Assembly (NCBI RefSeq): GCF_014196925.1
Contig: NZ_JACIEN010000003.1
Location: 124,001 to 188,000 of the forward strand
Length of the DNA stretch: 64,000 bases
Direction of reading: 5' to 3'
From: Chelatococcus caeni
GTDB lineage: Bacteria; Pseudomonadota; Alphaproteobacteria; Rhizobiales; Beijerinckiaceae
Position numbers and translations under genes: made by a program. Under the pieces are notes generated by a model. It searched no databases, was not told the origin of the DNA, and saw only the letters and a program-made list of their open reading frames with translations. Below are positions 17,460 through 26,073 of this stretch, piece by piece; positions within the stretch are counted from its first letter, which is position 1; every line of letters begins with the position of its first letter.

Positions 17460-17915
17460 TCAGGCCCCGGCGGCCGGCGCTTCGGCTTTCGCCGCCAGAG
17501 CCTTGTCGACGGCCTCGACGACGGCATCGAAGGTCAGCAGCGTCGAGGCGTGCCGGGCCTTGTAGTCGCGCACCGGCTCGAGCACAGCGAGCTCCGCCCA
17601 GCGCCCGCCTGGCGGCGGGCCGTTGTCCTTGAGCATGCGCCGCATCGTCTCGCGCAATTCGCGCAGTTCCGCCGCATCCGCCCCGATGACGTTGCGCGCC
17701 ATGATGGACGACGACGCCTGGCCGAGGGCGCAGGCCTTCACATCATGGGCGAAGTCGCTGACGCGCCCGTCGTCGAGCAACACGTCGACGGTGACCGTCG
17801 ACCCGCAGAGCTTGGAATGGGCGGTGGCGCTGCCATGCGGCGCGGCAAGCCGCCCGAGCCGCGGAATGTCCGCCGCCAGTTCCAGAATGCGCCTGTTGTA
17901 GATATCCGAGAGCAT
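17460..17915 (-). CDS. IscU/NifU-like Fe-S scaffold protein
   Basis: A 151-residue NifU N-terminal-like scaffold. It begins LSDIYNRRILELAADIPRLG and keeps cysteines in SKLCGSTVTV and VKACALGQASSS, which with a third Cys would hold the nascent cluster. The third canonical Cys is not obvious, as in the SufU-like group common in Rhizobiales. The start at 17915 has TTGGAG upstream. A TATATA-containing promoter-like sequence lies at about 17960 on the minus strand. Next to folE and hisI, as in many related genomes. Confidence 0.82.
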   Translation of the reverse strand: MLSDIYNRRILELAADIPRLGRLAAPHGSATAHSKLCGSTVTVDVLLDDGRVSDFAHDVKACALGQASSSIMARNVIGADAAELRELRETMRRMLKDNGPPPGGRWAELAVLEPVRDYKARHASTLLTFDAVVEAVDKALAAKAEAPAAGA

Positions 17916-18107
17916 ATCCGCTCCAACCTGACGGATTTGGTTCCATCCGTGCCGGTCCCCTATATAAGGCCCGATGCATGGATGCAAAAGCAGGCCCGCC
18001 CGAGATGACGGCCTGCGGAAGATGCGGCAGGTGCCCGCGACATGCGGCCGACGCGCGGCGGGGATGCGTTTCGGCCGGCGGCACCATGGCCGATCGGGAG
18101 AGGCCGG

Positions 18108-18764
18108 ATGAAGACCGCCGCAAGATCTTCGAACACGGGTACCGTCCGGAACGGCTGCGGCAAGGACGCCGCCGCCGTCCGGCCGAGCCGCGCCGAGGCG
18201 GAAGCCGCCGTGCGCACGCTCATCCGCTGGGCCGGCGACGATCCGGATCGTGAAGGCCTCGTCGAGACGCCCGAGCGCGTCGTGCGCACCTTCGAGGAGG
18301 TCTACGCCGGCTATCGCGAGAACCCGGGCGAGCTGCTCGACAGCATCTTCACGGATGTCGGCGGCTACGACGACATGGTCCTGGTGCGGGACATCTCCTT
18401 CCATTCCCACTGCGAGCACCACATGGTGCCCTTCGTCGGCCGCGCGCACATCGCCTATTACCCCGCGGGCGGCGTCGTCGGCCTGTCGAAGTTCGCCCGC
18501 CTGGTCGATGCCTATGCCAAGCGCCTCCAGACGCAGGAGGCGCTGACGGCCCAGATCGCCGACGCCATCGAGACGCACCTTTCCCCGCGCGGCACGGCGG
18601 TGATGATCGAGGCCGAGCACATGTGCATGTCCATGCGCGGCGTGCAGAAACAGGGCTCGCTCACGGTGACGACCCGCTTCGGCGGCGTCTTCCGCGACGA
18701 TCCGGCCGAGCAGGTGCGCTTCTTCACGCTGCTGCGCTGCGGGCGCGACCGGAGGGCAGGATGA
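18108..18764 (+). CDS. folE: GTP cyclohydrolase I
   Basis: A 218-residue type I GTP cyclohydrolase, first enzyme of folate (tetrahydropterin) synthesis: GTP to dihydroneopterin triphosphate plus formate. Zinc ligands occur in [20 protein letters not shown] and [13 protein letters not shown]; the substrate region [17 protein letters not shown] is intact. The start at 18108 has GGGAG at 18096-18100; a longer frame begins at 18042 with no family similarity. It precedes hisI by 36 bp, so the two are probably one transcript. Confidence 0.94.
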   Translation: MKTAARSSNTGTVRNGCGKDAAAVRPSRAEAEAAVRTLIRWAGDDPDREGLVETPERVVRTFEEVYAGYRENPGELLDSIFTDVGGYDDMVLVRDISFHSHCEHHMVPFVGRAHIAYYPAGGVVGLSKFARLVDAYAKRLQTQEALTAQIADAIETHLSPRGTAVMIEAEHMCMSMRGVQKQGSLTVTTRFGGVFRDDPAEQVRFFTLLRCGRDRRAG

Positions 18765-18800
18765 TGCCTCGGGGCGGGACTTCGAACCAAGAGACAGGAC

Positions 18801-19226
18801 ATGTGCGAACGCTGTGACTTCATTGCCGCGCGCGGCAGCAAGGCGGACGTCGAGGAGGGCGACCGGCTGATGCCGGCCTTCGACGCGAACGGACTCCTGA
18901 CCTGCGTGACGACCGACGCGGCGACCGGCGAGGTGCTCATGGTCGCCCACATGAACGCCGAGGCCCTCGCCCGCACCGTCGAGACGGGCGAAGCCTGGTA
19001 CTGGTCCCGCTCGCGTGCCAGCCTCTGGCACAAGGGCGATACCTCGGGCCAGATCCAGAGCGTCGTCGAGATGCGCATCGACTGCGACCAGGATGCCATC
19101 GTCCTCAAGGTCGAGGTCGGCGGCGACGGCGGCTGCTGCCACACCGGGCGTCGCTCCTGCTTCTACCGGCGCGTCATCACCGAGCCTGACGGGCGCGGAC
19201 GCCTCGCCTTCGACGCCACGGAGTGA
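18801..19226 (+). CDS. hisI: Phosphoribosyl-AMP cyclohydrolase
   Basis: A 141-residue enzyme for the third step of histidine synthesis, opening the adenine ring of phosphoribosyl-AMP. Signatures are [18 protein letters not shown], the Mg-binding DCDQDA and the zinc site [12 protein letters not shown]. It is the monofunctional form without HisE. It sits close behind folE, a conserved arrangement in Rhizobiales; both enzymes open purine-derived rings. The ribosome-binding site is CAGGA before the ATG. Confidence 0.94.
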   Translation: MCERCDFIAARGSKADVEEGDRLMPAFDANGLLTCVTTDAATGEVLMVAHMNAEALARTVETGEAWYWSRSRASLWHKGDTSGQIQSVVEMRIDCDQDAIVLKVEVGGDGGCCHTGRRSCFYRRVITEPDGRGRLAFDATE

Positions 19227-19328
19227 CACAGACGACCGCCGGGCCAAAAAGGCGACACAAGCCTCTTTCATTCATTCCGCTGCAACTTCATCCTGCCAGG
19301 CTGCGTTGTTCCTGCAGAGGGCGACCGG

Positions 19329-20324
19329 ATGTTCGAAGACATCGCATCGCTGGCGGCGACCATGGCCGTTGAGCCCGACCCCACCCTGCCGCTGAAGCGG
19401 CGCCCGTTCGGCATCGCGCTCGGGGGCGGGGCGGCGCGCGGCTGGGCGCATATCGGCATCATGCGCGTCCTCGCGCGCGAGGGCCTCGTCCCGCACGTCA
19501 TCGCCGGCACCTCCATCGGCGCCGTGGTCGGCGGCTGCTTCGCCTGCGACAAGCTGGACGAGCTCGAGGATTTCGCGCGCTCGCTGACCAAGCGGCGCGT
19601 GATGGGGCTGATGGATTTTCACCTCAACGGCTCCGGCCTCATCGCCGGCCAGCGCCTCCGGCGCATGCTCTCGCACCACCTCGGCGACATCCGCATCGAG
19701 GCGCTTGCGCCCCGCTTCGTCGCTATCGCCACCGAGCTCGGCAGCGGCCACGAGATCTGGCTGACGCGCGGCTCCATCACCGAGGCCCTGCGCGCCTCCT
19801 ATGCCCTGCCCGGCATCTTCGACGCCGTGCGGCTCGGCGGCCGCTGGCTGATGGACGGCGCCCTCGTCAACCCGATCCCGGTGACGGCGGCACGCGCGCT
19901 CGGGGCCGAGATCGTGCTCTGCGTCAACCTCAACGGCAGCGACACGCGCGGCCGCGGCGCCGTCATTCCCGCGCACGGCACGGACGAAGACCTCATCGAG
20001 GAGGAGGCCCAGGCCGCCCGCGGCCTCTTCGCCCCCGTGCGCGGAGCGGCGATGCGCATGCGCCAGTTCGGCCGGCGCTCGGACGGGGCTCCGGGCATCG
20101 GCGCCGTGATGGTCGATGCCTTCAACATCACGCAGGACCGCATCGCCCGCTCGCGCCTCGCCGGAGACCCGCCGGACGTGATGGTGTCGCCACGCCTCGG
20201 CCGCATGGGCCTGTTCGACTTCCACCGGGCCGACGAGGCCATCGCGCTCGGCATGGAAGCTGCCGAGCGCGCGCTGGACGAGCTGCGCGAGATGCTGGAG
20301 GTCCCGCTCGCCGAGCAGGGCTGA
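19329..20324 (+). CDS. Patatin-like phospholipase
   Basis: A 331-residue patatin-fold lipid acyl hydrolase. The oxyanion-hole motif GGGAARGWAHIGI (about residues 34-46), the nucleophile elbow GTSIGAVVGG (Ser in G-T-S-I-G) and the catalytic Asp in DGALVNPIPV are all present, so the Ser-Asp dyad is complete. Relatives are bacterial RssA/NTE-like proteins acting on phospholipid or lysophospholipid. No signal peptide. It stands about 100 bp after hisI on the same strand and convergent with the CBS protein. Confidence 0.88.
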   Translation: MFEDIASLAATMAVEPDPTLPLKRRPFGIALGGGAARGWAHIGIMRVLAREGLVPHVIAGTSIGAVVGGCFACDKLDELEDFARSLTKRRVMGLMDFHLNGSGLIAGQRLRRMLSHHLGDIRIEALAPRFVAIATELGSGHEIWLTRGSITEALRASYALPGIFDAVRLGGRWLMDGALVNPIPVTAARALGAEIVLCVNLNGSDTRGRGAVIPAHGTDEDLIEEEAQAARGLFAPVRGAAMRMRQFGRRSDGAPGIGAVMVDAFNITQDRIARSRLAGDPPDVMVSPRLGRMGLFDFHRADEAIALGMEAAERALDELREMLEVPLAEQG

Positions 20325-20340
20325 GCCTGCCGCCTCCCTT

Positions 20341-20772
20341 CTAGGCCATGGCGATATATTCGCGCATGGCCTTGTGCTCGGCCTCGATCTCCGCCACCCG
20401 GTACTTGACCACGTCGCCGATGGAAACGAGGCCCGTCAGCTTGCCGTCCTCCACCACCGGCAGGTGGCGGAACTTGCCCTCGGTCATGATGCCCATGATG
20501 TCGGTAATCGCCGAGGCGCTCGTGCAGGTCACGACCTTCTCGGTCATGTGCCGGCTCACGCCTTCCTTCAGGGCGTCGAGCCCGGCCTTGGCGATCTCGC
20601 GGACGATGTCGCGCTCCGAGAGGATGCCGAGGACCTTGCCGCCCTCGTCGACCACGACGACGGCGCCGATGCGCCGCTCGGCGAGAAGCTGGGCTGCCTC
20701 CATGAGCGTCTTGTTCGGAGGAATGGTCACGACGCTGCGGCCCTTGGCCGCCAGGATCTGGGCAACGGTCAT
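20341..20772 (-). CDS. CBS-pair protein
   Basis: A 143-residue protein made of two CBS domains and nothing else (TVAQILAAKGRSVVTIPPNK ... VSRHMTEKVVTCTSASAITD ... HLPVVEDGKLTGLVSIGDVV). Such pairs bind adenosine nucleotides or SAM and regulate partners by sensing energy state. The start at 20772 follows GGAGGAG; the extra upstream codons (MEEL) encode that ribosome-binding site. Partner not evident from the context. Confidence 0.87.
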   Translation of the reverse strand: MTVAQILAAKGRSVVTIPPNKTLMEAAQLLAERRIGAVVVVDEGGKVLGILSERDIVREIAKAGLDALKEGVSRHMTEKVVTCTSASAITDIMGIMTEGKFRHLPVVEDGKLTGLVSIGDVVKYRVAEIEAEHKAMREYIAMA

Positions 20773-20905
20773 CAGCTCCTCCATGCCAGATCGAGGCGCC
20801 GGTCCCGTGCGATCGCAACGGCACCGGACGCCTGCGATTCACCCACTCGGCCCATAGTGGTTGCACTCGCCGGCAAGCGCAAGGCGGCGGGAGAGATGCC
20901 GCGGC

Positions 20906-21712
20906 TCAGTCCGCGCGCTCGCGCGAATGAGCCCGGTCGAAGAGCGGAAACAGCAGCAGGCCCGCGACGAAGCCGCCGATATGCGCCTCCCAGGCGATGC
21001 CGCCCTCGGCCAGGCCGAGCGGCAGGGCGGCGACGCCGAAGGCGAGATTGACGACGAACCAGATGCCGATGAAGGCAAGGGCACGGCGGTTGCGCATGAG
21101 CTGGCCGAGGCTCTCGGCCGGCATGCGGTGGGCGCTGAGGTCGATGCCGAACATGTGGCCCCAGTCCGGCCGGAAGACGAAGCGCGCGGCCGCCGCCATC
21201 ACGCCCGAGATGGCGCCCGAGGCGCCGATCATCGGCACGACGTCGAAGGGCCGGCTCGCCAGATGCGCCAGCGCCCCTGCAATGGCGCAGACAAGGCACA
21301 GGACGAGGAAGCGCACCGCGCCGAAGCGCCGCGCGACGGCGCTGCCGAAGGCGAGCAGCCACAGGGAATTGGCCCCGAGATGCGCCCACGAGCCATGGAG
21401 CAGCGCATAGGTGACGAGGGCCCACGGCGCGGCGCCATCGCCGAGGACGAGGCGGGCGAACATCTGCCAGTAGCCGCCGTCGGGCATCGCCGCCGCCCGG
21501 GCCACGATGGCATCGAGGCTCTCGAAGCCGAGGCCGACGACGAGCCGCGCCGGGATGAAGCCGAAGTCCACGAGAATGCGGAAATCCGTCTCCTCACCGA
21601 TGACGGAACGCAGGATATGGATGGCGACGATGACGGCGATCGACCCGACGACGACCGCCGGGGCGTTGAACATCGGCTCACGCGAGGGGCCGGAGGAAGG
21701 CTGCTGCGACAT
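20906..21712 (-). CDS. Rhomboid-family intramembrane serine protease
   Basis: A 268-residue polytopic inner-membrane protein with six to seven predicted helices. The catalytic dyad is visible: Ser166 in GASGAISG and His244 in EAHIGGFVAG. The L1-loop-like region (TYALLHGSWAHLGANSLWLL) also fits rhomboids. The start at 21712 has GGAG a few bases upstream. Substrates are not known. Divergent from the PAS protein across a long gap. Confidence 0.88.
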   Translation of the reverse strand: MSQQPSSGPSREPMFNAPAVVVGSIAVIVAIHILRSVIGEETDFRILVDFGFIPARLVVGLGFESLDAIVARAAAMPDGGYWQMFARLVLGDGAAPWALVTYALLHGSWAHLGANSLWLLAFGSAVARRFGAVRFLVLCLVCAIAGALAHLASRPFDVVPMIGASGAISGVMAAAARFVFRPDWGHMFGIDLSAHRMPAESLGQLMRNRRALAFIGIWFVVNLAFGVAALPLGLAEGGIAWEAHIGGFVAGLLLFPLFDRAHSRERAD

Positions 21713-22199
21713 GGGCTCCGAAAGGCAAGCGTCGAAGGTGGCCACGACGCCCGCCTCGGCCGCCGCCGCGGCAACAGGCAACAGTTTCCCCGCCGCGTCA
21801 ATCCGCTCGTCACGCGCGCGCGGGACCGCTCACGCGAACGCGAAGGGGGAGAGGCATGTCGCCCCTCCCCCCACGGCATCCTGTTCCTGGCCGTGGCGCC
21901 ACGGCCCGGCCATCTTGTTCGACGTTCCCTGCCGGCAGGGCCGAAAGGCCCCTTGCCGAATGTTCAGGAGCATGGCGCGGCCGCCCGCAAGGGGCAACGG
22001 CAAGAAAATATTAACCCTAATGAAAGGTAAACGCCCGTTACCCCTCCCCATCCCTGGCACGGGTGCTGCATTCTCAAGAACATAATGTCGGCAACCGTGC
22101 CGGGCTGGGAGGAAACGGCACAATCACGCGCCGCGTGCCGCCCTCTCCCACCGGCGCGCCGCACGGTTGCGCATGGAGCCGGGACGACAGCGGATCAAA
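21713..22199. other. Gap between rhomboid and PAS genes
   Basis: About 490 bp between divergent genes with no convincing gene. It contains an A/T-richer patch around 22000-22037 with the TTAACC motif described separately. The left part presumably carries the rhomboid promoter. Confidence 0.5.
22011..22037 (+). promoter_or_regulatory. Shared TTAACC motif, copy 1
   Basis: This 27-bp block starting TTAACCCTAATGAAAGG and ending ACGCCCG matches copy 2 at 24643-24669 at 21 of 27 positions. Internal inverted symmetry (TTAACC, nine bases, GGTAAA) suggests a protein-binding site. It lies about 160 bp before the PAS gene. Confidence 0.4.
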
Positions 22200-22790
22200 A
22201 TGAAACATGTGACGAGCCGCGCACTCTACGACTACTGGAACCGCCTGCGCGGGGAGCGGGCGGCGCCCGAGCGGGGAGAGATCGCGCCCGGCGAGATCCG
22301 CCACATCCTCGGCGACACCTTCATCCTGGACATCGACGGCGGCGAGCCCCGCTTCCGCCTGGCCGGCACGCGACTGTGTACCCTCGTCGGGGGAGACTTG
22401 AAGGGCCGCGCCTTCGCCTCGTTGTGGCAGGAGGCCAGCCGGCGCGAGAGCGCCCGTGCCGTCGCCCTCGTGCTCGACAACCAGGCGGGCGTGGTCGCCG
22501 GCGCCGAGGCTCGCCCGGAAATCCTTGCAGCGACTGCGCCTGCAGCGGAGCAGATCGACCTCGAGCTCATGCTGCTGCCGCTGCGCTGCCGCGGCAAGAC
22601 CCACGCCCGCATGCTCGGCGCGCTCTCGCCCGCGGCCCCGCCCGACTGGCTCGGCCTCGCTCCGCTGTCTCCTCTCACCTTCACCTCCGCGCGGGTCCTC
22701 TGGCCTGAAGGGGCCGACCGGCCAGCCACGGCAGGCGCCCTGCAGGACCGCCGCGGCCATCTCATGGTGTTTCGCGGCGGCCGGGGCTGA
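22200..22790 (+). CDS. PAS_5 (DUF1457) domain protein
   Basis: A 196-residue protein of the alphaproteobacterial PAS_5 family. Characteristic parts are SRALYDYWNRLRGERAAPER at the N terminus, then the region FRLAGTRLCTLVGGDLKGR and a final strand LMVFRGGRG. No output domain is attached, so it may act as an adaptor or small sensor. The start at 22200 (MKHVTSR) matches the usual family beginning. Upstream lies the TTAACC motif. Cofactor and partner unknown. Confidence 0.75.
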   Translation: MKHVTSRALYDYWNRLRGERAAPERGEIAPGEIRHILGDTFILDIDGGEPRFRLAGTRLCTLVGGDLKGRAFASLWQEASRRESARAVALVLDNQAGVVAGAEARPEILAATAPAAEQIDLELMLLPLRCRGKTHARMLGALSPAAPPDWLGLAPLSPLTFTSARVLWPEGADRPATAGALQDRRGHLMVFRGGRG

Positions 22791-22960
22791 TCGCCCTGCC
22801 GAAGCCGGGCCGCGCCGGCGTCCTCCCGAAGGAAAAGCCCCACGCAAGGCAAGAGCGCATGACTGTCCATGCGCTTTCAGCGCTTCATGGATCGTCGGGG
22901 ATCAAGTATCTATTGTACTTGTCCAATGGCTGATTCTCTGCAGCTTGGTATTTCGACACG

Positions 22961-23581
22961 ATGGCGCGGCCGATTTCACCGACAAATATTGCCTTGCGTG
23001 CCAGCAAGCCGGACCGCCGACGCCATCAGCGGGTGCCGGTGACGCTCGTCGGCCGCTACATGCTGCCGGACAAGCAGGAATATCCGTGCCAGACGCTCGA
23101 CATGTCGCCCGGCGGCGTCAGCCTCGTTGCTCCGACGCCCGGCGCCATCGGTGACCGGGTCATCATCTATCTCGAGCAGATCGGCCGCCTCGAGGGCGAG
23201 ATCACCCGCCATATCGACAACGGCTTTGCCGTGCGCTTCACAGCGACGCCGCGCAAGCGCGAGAAGATCGCCACCCAGCTGATGTGGCTGGTGCACCGCG
23301 ACACCCTCGGGCTGCCCGAAGACCGCCGCCACGACCGCATCGTGCCGAACCGGCAGCTGACGACGATGGAAATCGCCGGCGGCGAGCGCCAGACGGTGCG
23401 CATCATCGACATTTCGCTGTCCGGCGCCGCCGTCTCGTCCGCCTCCGCCCCGGCGTCCGGGACGATGGTCACCCTCGGCCGCACCGAGGGCCGCGTGACG
23501 CGCCATTTCGAGGGCGGCTTCGCCGTCGAATTCCTGGCACCGCTGCCCGAACAGGACTTCGACGAGACGATCGCGCTCTGA
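22961..23581 (+). CDS. Tandem PilZ-domain protein
   Basis: A 206-residue cytoplasmic protein with two PilZ domains. The first has DRRRHQRVPV plus DMSPGGVSL; the second has DRRHDRIVPN plus DISLSGAAV. These are the arginine motif and the D/N-x-S-x-x-G motif that hold cyclic di-GMP. In the second, the arginine motif is slightly altered, so binding may be asymmetric. No effector domain, so it likely works through partners. It is followed by two LapG-like proteases, a context that could tie it to surface adhesion. Confidence 0.82.
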   Translation: MARPISPTNIALRASKPDRRRHQRVPVTLVGRYMLPDKQEYPCQTLDMSPGGVSLVAPTPGAIGDRVIIYLEQIGRLEGEITRHIDNGFAVRFTATPRKREKIATQLMWLVHRDTLGLPEDRRHDRIVPNRQLTTMEIAGGERQTVRIIDISLSGAAVSSASAPASGTMVTLGRTEGRVTRHFEGGFAVEFLAPLPEQDFDETIAL

Positions 23582-23973
23582 AACCGCCTGGTCGCCCGGG
23601 TCAGCCCGGCGAAAGCGGAGGCGATCAGCCAGCGCGACAACCAGACACGCGGCGGCACAGGTCACGACCTGGCGCAACCTTCCCCGCCGTCATGCCCGCG
23701 CTCGTCGCGGGCATCCACGCCATGAAATCGCGCACACGCCGGGAGACGTGGATGGCCGGGATAAACCCGGCCAGGACGCTGGAAAAGGGCGCTCTCCCAT
23801 CGTCACCGTCGGGTGGACGGCCTCGCTAAAATGCGCCGCATCTAAGTTCATCTTTAATTTACTTAACAAATCATGCATTAACGGCCCGTATATCTGTCAA
23901 ATTACGCTTGTTTTATTCAACGTCGATGGATTTTGCCGCCCTATGATGTCTCCCGACGAATTGGGAGGCGACA
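23582..23973. other. Gap with REP copy and A/T-rich promoter region
   Basis: About 390 bp without a gene. It holds one REP-type palindrome (23689-23775) and then a markedly A/T-rich stretch (about 23826-23940) with several TTAA words, likely the promoter region for the first BTLCP protease. Confidence 0.55.
23689..23775 (-). repeat. REP-type palindrome, diverged single copy
   Basis: Starts GTCATGCCCGCGCTCGTCGC and ends GTGGATGGCCGGG...CCCGGCCAGGAC. It is the same element as the three copies at 57.7-58.3 kb but in reverse orientation and with a diverged middle. Confidence 0.75.
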
Positions 23974-24588
23974 ATGAAAAATCCGATCGTCGCATTGGTC
24001 TTCATCCTCACCGGCGCCGTCGCGGCGGACGGTGCCCTGGCATACGGGCAGCGGCCGGAGCCGACGCCGGCGGCGGCCGAGCACGGCCTCGCCCGCGCGC
24101 CGATCGGCTGGCTGCAGTTCTGCAGTGAGCATCCGGCCGATTGCGCCGTCGATCCGCAGGAAGATGCGCTGGTCAGCCTCGATGCCCGCCGCTGGCGGCT
24201 GCTGACGGCCATCAACCGCAAGGTCAACGGCGCCATCGCGCCGCAGACCGACGAGGAGCAGTGGGGCGTCGTCGAGAGCTGGAACTACCCCGACAGCGGC
24301 AAGGGCGATTGCGAGGACTACGCGCTGCTGAAGCGCCGGCTGCTCGCCGAGGCCGGCCTGCCCCGGCGGGCGCTGCGCCTTGCCGTCGTCATCGACGAGA
24401 ACGGCGAGGGCCATGCCGTGCTGATGGTGCGCACCGACCGGGGCGACCTGATCCTCGACAACAAGCGCGACGCCGTCCTGCCCTGGCTCGCCACCGGCTA
24501 TGTCTTCGTGAAGCGCGAGAGCCAGGATTTCGCCGGCTGGGCCTCTCTCGGCCACCAGGGCGGCGAGATGACGGCAAGCCCGCGCTGA
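23974..24588 (+). CDS. Transglutaminase-like cysteine protease (BTLCP), copy 1
   Basis: A 204-residue exported protein of the PF06035 BTLCP family, which includes the periplasmic protease LapG. A signal peptide (VALVFILTGAVAADGALA) precedes the domain. The catalytic triad is visible as Cys113 (GKGDCEDYALLKR), His147 (GHAVLMV) and Asp162 (LILDNKRD). Start supported by GGGAGG at 23963-23968. LapG proteins cut the N terminus of large surface adhesins under cyclic di-GMP control; no adhesin or LapD gene is visible here, so that role is inference. Paralogous to the gene at 24738. Confidence 0.85.
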   Translation: MKNPIVALVFILTGAVAADGALAYGQRPEPTPAAAEHGLARAPIGWLQFCSEHPADCAVDPQEDALVSLDARRWRLLTAINRKVNGAIAPQTDEEQWGVVESWNYPDSGKGDCEDYALLKRRLLAEAGLPRRALRLAVVIDENGEGHAVLMVRTDRGDLILDNKRDAVLPWLATGYVFVKRESQDFAGWASLGHQGGEMTASPR

Positions 24589-24642
24589 ACCGCCCGCGGA
24601 CTAGGCAGGGCGTGCCTCGAAAACCACATCTATGAACAAATG

Positions 24643-24669
24643 TTAACCTTGATGAGACGTTGACGCCCG
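24643..24669 (+). promoter_or_regulatory. Shared TTAACC motif, copy 2
   Basis: TTAACCTTGATGAGACG and ACGCCCG, aligned with copy 1 at 22011 at 21 of 27 positions. It lies about 70 bp before the second BTLCP gene, a typical operator or promoter position. Confidence 0.4.
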
Positions 24670-24737
24670 CGCCGCCTTGCGGCATCACCCGCGCCTATGA
24701 AAAGGTAAATGAAATCTTAAAGGGGTTGGGGCGGTAA

Positions 24738-25403
24738 ATGGGTTCGCGTACCTCCGTCATTCTGGCGCTTGCAGGCTTGTGCCTCGTTTCGCTGGCCGCA
24801 ACGGCCGAGGCGGATACGCGCAAGACGGCTTCCGTTTCCCAGGCTCACCAGCTCGAAGTCAATCTCCCCGACGCTTCTTCTGCCATCGAGCGCACGATGG
24901 CCCGCCCGCCGGTCGGCTGGCTTGCCTTCTGCCGCACGAACTGGAGCGAATGCACCGACGACGCGGACGGCCCCAGCGTCATCGACCTCGACCGGTCGGA
25001 CTGGCACGACATCGTCCGCGTCAACCTCGACGTGAACCACTCGATCACGCCCGTGACCGACCTGGAGCACTGGGGCGTCGAGGAATCGTGGGACCTGCCG
25101 GTCGACGGCAAGGGCGACTGCGAGGACTACGTCCTCATGAAGCGCAAGCTCCTCATCGAGCGGGGCTTCCCCGCCCGCGCCCTGCTGATCACCGTGGTGC
25201 GGGACGAGGTCGGCGACGGCCATGCGGTGCTGACCGTGCGCACCACCCGCGGCGACTTCATCCTCGACAACAAGCGCGATTCGATCCTCTCGTGGACGGC
25301 GACCGGCTACCGCTTCATCAAGCGCCAGTCGCAGCAGGACACGATGCAGTGGGTCGCCCTCGGCCAGCCCGACGCCGGCACGGCCACCGCCGCGGCGCGC
25401 TGA
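24738..25403 (+). CDS. Transglutaminase-like cysteine protease (BTLCP), copy 2
   Basis: A 221-residue paralogue of the preceding gene: signal peptide (TSVILALAGLCLVSLAATAEA), then the BTLCP domain with Cys128 (GKGDCEDYVLMKRKLL), His162 (GHAVLTVRT) and Asp177 (FILDNKRD). The triad is intact in both copies. The region between signal and domain differs, suggesting different substrates or regulation. It lies 150 bp after copy 1 with its own upstream motif. The ribosome-binding site is poor (GGGGCGG). Confidence 0.85.
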   Translation: MGSRTSVILALAGLCLVSLAATAEADTRKTASVSQAHQLEVNLPDASSAIERTMARPPVGWLAFCRTNWSECTDDADGPSVIDLDRSDWHDIVRVNLDVNHSITPVTDLEHWGVEESWDLPVDGKGDCEDYVLMKRKLLIERGFPARALLITVVRDEVGDGHAVLTVRTTRGDFILDNKRDSILSWTATGYRFIKRQSQQDTMQWVALGQPDAGTATAAAR

Positions 25404-25452
25404 AGTGAGCTCGGGCGGCTCAATCCGAGCTTCGGTTAGGCATGCCGAGGTC

Positions 25453-25935
25453 ATGGACAGCCTGCGCGATAAGCCGACTCCCGAGTTACTCGTCCTCCAT
25501 GCCACTATCATGGAGGAATTGCGGGCTCGGAACGTGCTGCGGACAGCGAATAATCCGACTGGCGATCTCGCAGAATATCTCTTCTGCGCCGCTTTTGGAT
25601 GGGTGCAGGAAGCTAATTCGGCAAAGGCGTTTGATGCTACCGGCGATGACGGAACGCGGTATCAGATCAAAGCAAGGCGCATCCACCACCGCAACAAATC
25701 CCGACAGCTGTCGGCAATCCGCTCCTTCGACGGGTTCGATGTTCTCGCCGCCGTCCTCTTCGATGAAGACTACCAGGTGGTGCGAGCAGCGCTGATCCCC
25801 GCCGAGATCGTCCACGGTCGCTCAACCTACATCGAGCGCACCAACAGCCATAAGTTCCTCCTGCGGGACGCGATATGGAATGATCCGGGTGTCGTCGACG
25901 TGACCAACCGCCTACGCGCTGCCGAGAAATGTTAG
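25453..25935 (+). CDS. DUF6998-like protein, possible nuclease fold
   Basis: A 160-residue cytoplasmic protein that I match to the DUF6998 family from memory (LLVLHATIMEELRARNVLRT, NPTGDLAEYLFCAAFGW, NSAKAFDATGDDGTRYQIKARR). The D-x-T ... YQIKARR pattern resembles the core of PD-(D/E)XK nucleases (acidic residue, then a Q/E-x-K), but no enzyme activity is proven. The gene is visibly richer in A and T than its neighbours, which hints at recent transfer. The start at 25453 has GAGG before it; an alternative GTG at 25405 overlaps the previous stop region. Confidence 0.65.
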   Translation: MDSLRDKPTPELLVLHATIMEELRARNVLRTANNPTGDLAEYLFCAAFGWVQEANSAKAFDATGDDGTRYQIKARRIHHRNKSRQLSAIRSFDGFDVLAAVLFDEDYQVVRAALIPAEIVHGRSTYIERTNSHKFLLRDAIWNDPGVVDVTNRLRAAEKC

Positions 25936-26073
25936 TTTCTCTTCGAGAATCTCGCGACAGATAAGGCGCCGTAACCGTCCTCAACCAAGCTGCTGCCTCT
26001 TGTCGCGCCACGTGCGCCGCCGGTGAAAATCGGCTAGCAAGGCACCTCCCTCTCGCCTCCAGCGACTCGAGCC

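Noticed and set aside
23826..23940. CtrA binding sites (TTAA-N7-TTAA) before the first BTLCP gene
   Set aside because: Several TTAA words are present but none with the seven-base spacing, so the region is noted only as A/T-rich.
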